From: Mycobacterium sp. E2479
GTDB lineage: Bacteria > Actinomycetota > Actinomycetes > Mycobacteriales > Mycobacteriaceae
Direction of reading: 5' to 3'
Length of the DNA: 64,000 nt
Assembly (NCBI RefSeq): GCF_001667925.1
Contig: NZ_LZJR01000154.1
Location: 1-64,000, forward strand
In this document: in pieces, positions 58,085 to 64,000 of the stretch
Position numbering within the stretch: position 1 is the first letter of the stretch
Layout of the letters: every line of letters starts with the position of its first letter
Position numbers and translations under genes: made by a program
The notes under the pieces: generated by a model
What the model saw: the letters and a program-made list of their open reading frames with translations, nothing else
Told to the model about the DNA's origin: nothing
Databases searched by the model: none

Positions 58085-59912
58085 GTCGGCCCGGATCTGG
58101 TCGTGGCACCGCGCTGAGCAGTCGTCGGGTGTATTCGTGTTGCGGATCGGCGAAGACTTGTCGGCTGTCGCCCTGCTCCACGATGGCGCCGGAATACATC
58201 ACGACGACCTGGTGCGCCAGGTGTTTTACCACCGAAAGATCATGGGAGACAAACAGATAGGATAGGTTCAACCGCTCTTGCAGGTCGAGCAGCAGGTTGA
58301 TGATTCCGGCCTGGATGGACACGTCGAGCGCGGAAACCGGCTCGTCGAGCGCCAGGATCTTCGGTTGCAGTGCCAGAGCGCGAGCGATGCCGATGCGCTG
58401 CTTTTGCCCACCGGAGAACTCTGCGGGGTAGCGGACTGCGTCGGCGCGGCGCAGTCCCACGATGTCGAGCAGCTCGGCGACGCGGTTGTTGGTGCGGCTC
58501 TTGTCGAATCCGTTGGCCCGCAGGGGCTCAGCGAGCAGATCAAACACCGGTAGCCGCGGGTCCAGCGAGGCGACCGGGTCCTGAAACACGACCTGAATGT
58601 CGCGCCGCAGCGATCGCCTGCTCGCACCGTTCAGCGCGGTGACATCGGTGCCCAGCACTTCGATTGAACCCGATTGGGGCCTGGTGAGTTCCAAGATCTC
58701 GTTCAGGGTGGTCGACTTGCCCGAACCGGACTCGCCGACGATGCCCAGGGTGCGGCCCTGCCGCAATTCGAAACTGACACCGTCGACAGCGCGAACTTCA
58801 CCGGCGCTGCGGCGCAACAAGCCTTTGGTCAGCCGGTAGGTCTTGGTCAGGTCACGCACCCGGACGACGACCGAGGTGCCTGCGAATTCGGGTTGGCGCG
58901 ATTCGGTGCTCACCCCGTAGATGTCCGCGGCGCTTCGCCCGTCGACCTCATCGGTGCGGATGCACGCCGCCCGGTGATCGGCGCCCACGGAAAGCAATTT
59001 CGGCTCCTCGAGCCGACATTCGTCGATGGCCAGCGGGCAGCGCGGAGCGAAGGGGCAACCGGGGTCCAGGGCCGCCAGTGATGGCGGCGCACCCGGGATC
59101 GGCACCAACCGGGTGCCCTGGGCGGCGTCGAGCCTCGGGACCGAGCCCAGCAGCCCGACGGTGTAGGGCATCCGGCGGCCTCGGTAAAGGGTTCTCACGT
59201 CAGCGGATTCGACAACTCGCCCGGCATACATCACCAGCGCGCGGTCGGCGAACTCAGCGACCACGCCGAGGTCGTGCGTGATGATGAGCACTCCGGCGCC
59301 GGTGATGTCACGCGCCGTTTTGAGCACCTCGAGGATCTGCGCCTGCACCGTGACATCCAGCGCGGTGGTGGGCTCGTCGCAGATCAACAAGTCGGGGTCG
59401 TTGGCGATGGCGATCGCGATGACCACCCGCTGTCGTTCGCCGCCGGACAGCTCATGCGGAAAAGCGCGGGCGCGTCGCTCCGGCTGCGCGATTCCCACCA
59501 GCTCGAGCAATTCCACCGCTCGTCGGCGGGCGGCCTTTTTGCCCACTCGAGTCTGGTGGATCTGAATCGCTTCGGCGATCTGGTCGCCGACGGTGTAGAC
59601 GGGCGTCAGGGCCGACATCGGATCCTGGAATACCATGCCGACCGTCTTGCCGCGGAATCGCGACATCGCGTCGTCGCCAAGGCCCAGCAGTTCGGTGCCG
59701 TGCAACCGCACCGACCCGCACACGCGCGCGTACTCGGGCAACAGGCCGATGGCCGCCATCGCCGAAACGGACTTGCCAGAACCGGATTCGCCGACCATGG
59801 CGACGACTTCGCCGGGTTCGATGCGGTAGCTGACACCGCGGACCGCGGTCACCGGGGCGCCGCCCGTCGGGAAGGTGACCGCCAAGTCGGTCACCTCGAG
59901 CAGCGCGCCCAT
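58077..59912 (-). CDS. oppD: OppD, fused two-domain ATPase of oligopeptide importer
   Basis: A 611-residue protein with two ABC domains in one chain. Domain 1: Walker A GESGSGKS (about 43-50), signature LSGGERQRV, Walker B LLICDEPTTALD. Domain 2: Walker A GESGSGKSTT, signature FSGGQKQRIGIARA, Walker B ILALDEPVSALD. Between them is the OppD-type cysteine region (CPFAPRCPLAIDEC ... RAACI), which in related proteins carries an Fe-S cluster. It replaces separate OppD and OppF. The ATG at 59912 overlaps the oppC stop (TGATG). Confidence 0.93.
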   Translation of the reverse strand: MGALLEVTDLAVTFPTGGAPVTAVRGVSYRIEPGEVVAMVGESGSGKSVSAMAAIGLLPEYARVCGSVRLHGTELLGLGDDAMSRFRGKTVGMVFQDPMSALTPVYTVGDQIAEAIQIHQTRVGKKAARRRAVELLELVGIAQPERRARAFPHELSGGERQRVVIAIAIANDPDLLICDEPTTALDVTVQAQILEVLKTARDITGAGVLIITHDLGVVAEFADRALVMYAGRVVESADVRTLYRGRRMPYTVGLLGSVPRLDAAQGTRLVPIPGAPPSLAALDPGCPFAPRCPLAIDECRLEEPKLLSVGADHRAACIRTDEVDGRSAADIYGVSTESRQPEFAGTSVVVRVRDLTKTYRLTKGLLRRSAGEVRAVDGVSFELRQGRTLGIVGESGSGKSTTLNEILELTRPQSGSIEVLGTDVTALNGASRRSLRRDIQVVFQDPVASLDPRLPVFDLLAEPLRANGFDKSRTNNRVAELLDIVGLRRADAVRYPAEFSGGQKQRIGIARALALQPKILALDEPVSALDVSIQAGIINLLLDLQERLNLSYLFVSHDLSVVKHLAHQVVVMYSGAIVEQGDSRQVFADPQHEYTRRLLSAVPRPDPGRRV

Positions 59913-60835
59913 CACCCACCACCGCCCAGCACCGCGCTGCCCGGATCGAACGCATCCCGCAGGCCGTCGCCGGTGACGTTCGCGCACACCAGGATCAGCA
60001 CCAGCACGCCCGCGGGAAACAGAAACACCCAGGGAAAGGTGGTCGCCGACTGGGTGCCGTTGGAGATCAACGTCCCCAGCGACACGTCCGGTGGCTGAAT
60101 GCCGAAACCGAGGAAACTCAGGCCGGTTTCGGCCAGGATGGCCGAGGCGACGTTGAGAGTGGCGTCGATGATCAGGATGGACGCCACGTTCGGCACCACG
60201 TGACCGACGATGATGCGGCGGCTGGAGACCCCCATATACCTTGCGGCCCGGATGAATTCGCGCTCACCTAAACTCATGGTCATGCCGCGCACCATGCGCG
60301 AGCTGACCATCCAGCCGAATCCGGCGAGCAGCAGGACCAGCATCAAGACGTTGGACGAGGTCTTGAGTCGCGGCGTGACGATGGCGATGAGGATGAAGCT
60401 GGGCACCACCAGCAGCAGATCGACTACCCACATCAGCGCGCGGTCGCGCCAGCCACCGAAATAGCCTGCGATCGACCCGACGGTGGCGGCGATGCCGGTG
60501 GAGATGACCGCGACGCAGACACCGATCAGCATCGACTTCTGCATCCCACGCAGGATTTGTGCCAGCAGGTCTTGACCCAGCGCGTTGGTGCCCAGCCAGT
60601 GGCGCGCGTTCGGCGGCTGCAGCAGTGCGGTGAAATCGAGGTCTTCGTAGGAATAGGGCAGGACCGCGGGCAGGGCGTAGCAGCCGGCGAACAGCAACAC
60701 CAACAACGTCAGCGATGCCACAGCGAACCGGTTGCGGGCGAACCTCCGCAGCACCAAGGTGCGGCGTGAGGTGAAGACCGCGCTTTCTTGGCCCGAAAAC
60801 CCTTGGGCGGCAGCGATATTTGCCTCAGACGTCAT
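59912..60835 (-). CDS. oppC: OppC, permease of oligopeptide importer
   Basis: A 307-residue DppC-type permease. The N-terminal LVLRRFARNRFAVASLTLLVLLFAGCY is the first membrane segment, HWLGTNALGQDLLAQILRGMQKSMLIGV the OppC signature, and EFIRAARYMGVSSRRIIVGHVVPNV the EAA-type ATPase-docking loop. The ATG at 60835 overlaps the oppB stop (ATGA). Confidence 0.93.
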   Translation of the reverse strand: MTSEANIAAAQGFSGQESAVFTSRRTLVLRRFARNRFAVASLTLLVLLFAGCYALPAVLPYSYEDLDFTALLQPPNARHWLGTNALGQDLLAQILRGMQKSMLIGVCVAVISTGIAATVGSIAGYFGGWRDRALMWVVDLLLVVPSFILIAIVTPRLKTSSNVLMLVLLLAGFGWMVSSRMVRGMTMSLGEREFIRAARYMGVSSRRIIVGHVVPNVASILIIDATLNVASAILAETGLSFLGFGIQPPDVSLGTLISNGTQSATTFPWVFLFPAGVLVLILVCANVTGDGLRDAFDPGSAVLGGGG

Positions 60836-61809
60836 GACACCCGCACCCGGGGGTCGAGTGCCGCGTAAAACAGGTCGGACAACAGGCCGGCCAGCAGTAC
60901 CACCGCGCCGGAGAACAAGGTGATCGCCGCGATGATGTTGGTGTCCTGCGTCGTGATGCCCTGCACCAGCCATTCACCCATGCCGTGCCAGCCGAAGATC
61001 TTCTCCACGAACACCGCGCCGGTGACCAGGCCGGCCACGCCATAGGCGAACAGGGTGGCCAGCGGGATCAGTGCGGTGCGCAGCCCGTGCTTGACCAGCG
61101 CCCGGCGGCGGGTGAGCCCTTTGGCACGCGCCGTCCGGATGAAGTCCTGGCCGAGGACGTCCAGCATCGCGTTGCGCTGGTAACGGCTGTATCCAGCCGC
61201 TGCGGTCAGCGCCAGGGTCAGTGACGGCAATATCAGATGCCGTAACCGGTCGAGCAGCTGCGCGCCGGTCCCACCGGTCACCCCAGGTGAGGTCTCTCCG
61301 GTGTAGTCGAAGATGTGGATGCCCACGGCCCAGTTCACCCGCAGCGCGCCAAGGATCAGCAGGCTGGCGATCACGAATGTCGGCGTGCTGAGAATTAGCA
61401 GCGCCACCGCGGTGACCACGCGATCGCTGAGCCGATATTGGCGAATGGCGCCCCACGCCCCGGCCGCTACGCCAAGCACGGTGCCCACCAGCGAACCGAT
61501 GACCAGCAGGCGCACGGTTACCCCGATGCGGCGCCACAGCGTCGTTCCGACGGGCTGCCCGGTGACGGTCTTGCCGAAGTCGCCGCGCACGGCATGCGAC
61601 ACCCAATGCGCGTAGCGGATCGGTATCGGCTCGTCCAAGCCGAGCGTGTGGGCCCTGGCGTCGATCACGGCTTGTGGCGGGCGGGGGTTGCGCTGCAACA
61701 GGCTGTCCAGTGGCTTGAAGGCTACCGACGTCAGGCAGAACGTCAGAAACGATGCCAGCGCCAGCAGCACAACGTAGTTGAGCAACCGGCGTGCAAGAAA
61801 CCGAGTCAT
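60832..61809 (-). CDS. oppB: OppB, permease of oligopeptide importer
   Basis: A 325-residue DppB-type permease: TRFLARRLLNYVVLLALASFLTFCL start, LGLDEPIPIRYAHWVSHAVRGDFGKT signature and the docking loop DFIRTARAKGLTRRRALVKHGLR. The frame is open to 61923; the ATG at 61809 gives the length of Mtb OppB. It is the first gene of oppBCDA, and every junction overlaps, so the four proteins are likely made in stoichiometric coupling. Divergent from canB over a 212-nt gap. Confidence 0.93.
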   Translation of the reverse strand: MTRFLARRLLNYVVLLALASFLTFCLTSVAFKPLDSLLQRNPRPPQAVIDARAHTLGLDEPIPIRYAHWVSHAVRGDFGKTVTGQPVGTTLWRRIGVTVRLLVIGSLVGTVLGVAAGAWGAIRQYRLSDRVVTAVALLILSTPTFVIASLLILGALRVNWAVGIHIFDYTGETSPGVTGGTGAQLLDRLRHLILPSLTLALTAAAGYSRYQRNAMLDVLGQDFIRTARAKGLTRRRALVKHGLRTALIPLATLFAYGVAGLVTGAVFVEKIFGWHGMGEWLVQGITTQDTNIIAAITLFSGAVVLLAGLLSDLFYAALDPRVRVS

Positions 61810-61919
61810 GCCCGTCCGCACACCCCACGTCGCATTGGGACAGGCTATCGAGCCGGCAGTGAAGCGTCGCGCGTTGCGGTTGCCCGGCGCGGTCGCTCGC
61901 CTTCGGATCGGGTTGATTC

Positions 61920-61954
61920 TCACGCGTGAATCGCGTGTGATCGATTGTTAGGAT
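61920..61954 (+). promoter_or_regulatory. Palindrome and -10 in the oppB-canB gap
   Basis: TCACGCGTGA (61920-61929) is a perfect 10-bp palindrome; a related CGCGTGTGA follows at 61932-61940. TAGGAT (61949-61954) is a candidate -10 for canB, giving a leader of about 60 nt with AGGAGG at 62011-62016. The palindrome sits where a regulator could affect canB, oppB or both. Confidence 0.4.
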
Positions 61955-62021
61955 CCACCGCGGTGCCGGGTCGTCTAGCAACGCAGCACGGTTCGGGCCG
62001 GACATTGTCTAGGAGGCTTGT

Positions 62022-62513
62022 GTGACGGTTACCGATGAATACCTGGCCAACAACTCGGATTATGCGAGCACCTTCGAGGGCCCCCTGCCGATGCCGCCGG
62101 CCAAACACGTCGCGGTCGTTGCATGCATGGATGCCCGGCTCGACGTCTACCGCCTCCTCGGGCTCAACGAGGGAGAGGCCCACGTCATCCGCAACGCCGG
62201 GGGAGTCGTCACCGACGACGTTGTCCGCTCGCTGGCCATCAGCCAGCGCTTGCTGGGGACGCGGGAGATCATCCTGATCCACCACACCGATTGCGGCATG
62301 CTCACCTTTACCGATGACGACTTCAAGCGCAGCATCCAGGAGGAGACCGGGATCAAACCGCCGTGGGCGCCCGAGGCGTTCGGCGACATTGCCGAGGATG
62401 TCCGGCAATCGCTGCGCCGCATCGAGGGCAGCCCGTTCGTCACCAAGCACGTCTCGCTGCGCGGATTCATCTTCGATGTGGCCACCGGCAAGCTCGACGA
62501 AGTCACGCTTTAG
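62022..62513 (+). CDS. canB: Beta-carbonic anhydrase (Rv1284/CanB type)
   Basis: A 163-residue cytosolic zinc enzyme, CO2 + H2O to bicarbonate. The Zn ligands are Cys and Asp of VVACMDARLD (about 35 and 37) and His/Cys of LIHHTDCGM (about 88 and 91); Arg in DARLD forms the catalytic dyad. Asp coordinating Zn fits the type II (closed at lower pH) class. Mtb Rv1284 is reported essential in vivo. The GTG start is set by AGGAGG 5 nt upstream. Confidence 0.93.
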   Translation: MTVTDEYLANNSDYASTFEGPLPMPPAKHVAVVACMDARLDVYRLLGLNEGEAHVIRNAGGVVTDDVVRSLAISQRLLGTREIILIHHTDCGMLTFTDDDFKRSIQEETGIKPPWAPEAFGDIAEDVRQSLRRIEGSPFVTKHVSLRGFIFDVATGKLDEVTL

Positions 62514-62592
62514 CTCGGCATTGACACGGCCCGCTTAACGGGTGAGGAGGAGCCGGCAACGGCCTGGCTCGGCGAGAGTTGTCCGGGCGTTC

Positions 62593-63030
62593 TTAACCCA
62601 CCTTGTAGGTTGCCAGCGCTTTGGCCACCAGCGTGCCCTGTGGGTCGACGATCTCGGCCTCGCAGTTGACCAACGACCGGCCGCGCCGCAGCACCCGGCC
62701 GACCCCGATCAAGTCGGTGGCCCGGGCGGGTGCCATGAAGTCCAGGGTGATCGACACCGTCACGCCCCGCAGCTCGGGCGGAGCCTCCGCACCGCACCAC
62801 GCCGCAGCCATGACGGTGAGATCGGCGAGTGTGGCGATGGCGCCGCCATGGACCATGTCGCCGATGGTCACGTTGGACGGGTCCCAGGGCAGCCGCAGCC
62901 GCACTTCGTCTGCTGCGAGCCGGTCAGCGACGATGCCCAGCTTGACGACGAACGGGGATTGGGGGAGGAACTGCGCGATGACGTCGCGACCGCTCGGCGC
63001 GGACGGGAGAGGTTCGGGGGAGGCAGCCAT
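62593..63030 (-). CDS. Hotdog-fold thioesterase (PaaI/YbgC-like)
   Basis: A 145-residue single hotdog domain: FVVKLGIVADRLAADEVRLRLPW, NVTIGDMVHGGAIATLADLTVMAAAW (the HGG motif with catalytic Asp downstream) and GVTVSITLDFMAPARATDLIGVGRVLRRGRSLVNCEAEIVD. This fits PaaI-type acyl-CoA thioesterases; the substrate is unknown. The ATG at 63030 is chosen because the longer open frame runs through non-conserved intergenic sequence. Convergent with canB and divergent from cysD. Confidence 0.85.
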   Translation of the reverse strand: MAASPEPLPSAPSGRDVIAQFLPQSPFVVKLGIVADRLAADEVRLRLPWDPSNVTIGDMVHGGAIATLADLTVMAAAWCGAEAPPELRGVTVSITLDFMAPARATDLIGVGRVLRRGRSLVNCEAEIVDPQGTLVAKALATYKVG

Positions 63031-63144
63031 TCGTCCATGTTTTCGCACCCCCGGCGGCCGTGAAAGGGCGGCCGCGACTCTTGGCGCGATGTGCCCGGTG
63101 GCGGGCTCGCGCGCCGCGCGGTCAGGCGACCGCGGTTCGTGCGG

Positions 63145-63176
63145 TTGACAGCGCGGGGGCGAGCTGGTCTTATAGC
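63145..63176 (+). promoter_or_regulatory. Candidate cysD promoter
   Basis: A consensus -35 TTGACA (63145-63150) and TATAGC (63171-63176) are 20 nt apart; TAAGAT (63181-63186) is a second -10 candidate. The inverted repeat TGGTC-AAATC-GACCA (63195-63209) lies 21 nt before the start codon in an unusually AT-rich stretch. Spacing is not ideal for either -10. Confidence 0.35.
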
Positions 63177-63229
63177 TTTCTAAGATAGCAAATATGGTCA
63201 AATCGACCAGGATTTAGCAAAAGGGAGCT

Positions 63230-64000
63230 ATGCCCAGTGATCTCAAGGTGGCCCCCGCCGCCGGACAGTACGAACTGAGTCATCTGCGCTCGCTGGAGGC
63301 CGAGGCGATCCACATCATCCGCGAGGTGGCCGCGGAGTTCGAGCGGCCGGTGCTGCTGTTCTCCGGCGGCAAGGATTCCATCGTCATGCTGCACCTGGCG
63401 CTGCGGGCGTTTCGCCCCGGTCGGCTGCCCTTCCCGGTGATGCACGTCGACACCGGGCACAACTTCGACGAGGTGATCGCGACCCGCGACGAGTTGGTGG
63501 CCGAGCACGGTGTGCGCTTGGTGGTCGCCTCGGTCCAGGAGGACATCGACGCCGGGCGCGTCGTCGAGCCGCGCCAGGGGCGCAACTCGATTCAGACCGT
63601 GACGCTGCTGCGGGCCATCGGGGAGAACAAGTTCGACGCCGCGTTCGGGGGAGCGCGCCGCGACGAAGAGAAGGCCCGCGCCAAGGAACGCGTGTTCAGC
63701 TTCCGCGACGAGTTCGGTCAGTGGGATCCGAAGGCCCAGCGCCCCGAGCTGTGGAACCTCTACAACGGCCGCCATCACAAAGGTGAGCACATCCGCGTGT
63801 TCCCGCTGTCCAACTGGACCGAATTCGACATCTGGTCCTACATCGGCGCCGAGAACATCGCGCTGCCGTCGATCTATTACGCGCATCAGCGCAAGGTGTT
63901 TCGCCGCGACGGCATGCTGCTGGCTGTCGACCGCAACATGCAGCCACGTGCCGACGAGCCGGTGTTCGAAACAATGGTGCGTTTCCGCACCGTCGGGGAC
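63230..64000 (+). CDS. cysD: CysD, sulfate adenylyltransferase small subunit (partial, runs off window)
   Basis: The first 257 codons of the sulfate-activation enzyme subunit that makes APS from sulfate and ATP together with the GTPase CysN(C). The PP-loop SGGKDSIVML is at about 44-53; GGARRDEEKARAKERVFSFRD and PLSNWTEFDIWSYI are CysD signatures. AAGGGAG at 63220-63226 sets the ATG at 63230. In Mtb the operon continues with cysNC, beyond this window, and is induced by sulfur starvation and oxidative stress. Confidence 0.95.
   Translation, partial: MPSDLKVAPAAGQYELSHLRSLEAEAIHIIREVAAEFERPVLLFSGGKDSIVMLHLALRAFRPGRLPFPVMHVDTGHNFDEVIATRDELVAEHGVRLVVASVQEDIDAGRVVEPRQGRNSIQTVTLLRAIGENKFDAAFGGARRDEEKARAKERVFSFRDEFGQWDPKAQRPELWNLYNGRHHKGEHIRVFPLSNWTEFDIWSYIGAENIALPSIYYAHQRKVFRRDGMLLAVDRNMQPRADEPVFETMVRFRTVGD

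Noticed and set aside
57143..58117. 324-codon plus-strand frame opposite oppA
   Set aside because: Shadow of the oppA lipoprotein gene; no recognisable domain.
1..64000. CRISPR arrays, tRNA/rRNA genes, insertion sequences, PE/PPE genes
   Set aside because: No regularly spaced direct repeats with unique spacers, no tRNA-like cloverleaf noticed, and no transposase or PE/PPE-type protein was found by reading the frames.

Overview
The window is high-GC chromosomal DNA from a Mycobacterium, most likely a slow-growing non-tuberculous species. The evidence is gene content and order: lpqY-sugABC, corA, mdh, lpqZ, kgd, lprE, deaD, cyp130, tap, udgB, amiB2, the Rv1264-type cyclase, pknH, lprBC, sixA, an SbcCD-like pair, oppBCDA, canB and cysD follow the Rv1233c-Rv1285 stretch of M. 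tuberculosis (Mtb) almost gene for gene. The proteins are clearly similar but not identical. Rv numbers and Mtb comparisons here are from memory; no database search was run, and I cannot name the species.

Layout. 1-5.9 kb: tail of a membrane-protein gene, a small stress-type membrane protein, then the trehalose-recycling ABC importer lpqY-sugA-sugB-sugC with a fifth, translationally coupled gene of the suppressor-of-fused (SUFU) family. 5.9-15 kb: Mg/Co transport (corA) and central metabolism (mdh, malic enzyme, kgd), with lpqZ and an SDR. 15-25 kb: membrane protein, MFS pump, a nuclease-helicase, lprE, and deaD with an acyltransferase. 25-30 kb: tetR-cyp130, then a flavin oxidase and the Tap efflux gene, which is interrupted by an in-frame amber codon. 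30-37 kb: udgB-monooxygenase, LLM oxidoreductase, HIT protein, amidase, a second glycosylase and a class III adenylyl cyclase. 37-45 kb: the mcr11/abmR intergenic region, pknH (embR is not beside it), a heterodimeric ABC exporter, lprBC and sixA. 45.7-51 kb: an insertion relative to Mtb holding a PucR-type regulator, an Rv1733c-family membrane protein, a DadA-like oxidase, two tandem Gre-like proteins and a possible 30-residue membrane peptide. 51-64 kb: an SbcD/SbcC-like operon, a hydrolase, oppBCDA, canB, a hotdog thioesterase and the start of cysD.

Regulatory content is the richest part. Two putative DNA-repair units (the nuclease-helicase at 18.2-21.6 kb and the SbcDC-like operon at 51.3-55.1 kb) each carry a promoter matching the RecA-independent damage consensus TTGTCRGTG-N8-TANNNT read by PafBC. 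At least seven genes have a TANNNT -10 element 6-9 nt before the start codon, so they are probably leaderless. The tap promoter has an AT-rich block 3 bp upstream of its -35, as in WhiB7 promoters. A family of nested palindromic repeats (ends GGTGACCCGC and GCGATCACC, with two different centres) occurs at three loci. One array forms the region just upstream of the deaD -10, another supplies the 3' end of a DNA glycosylase gene, and a third diverged copy lies between lprC and sixA.
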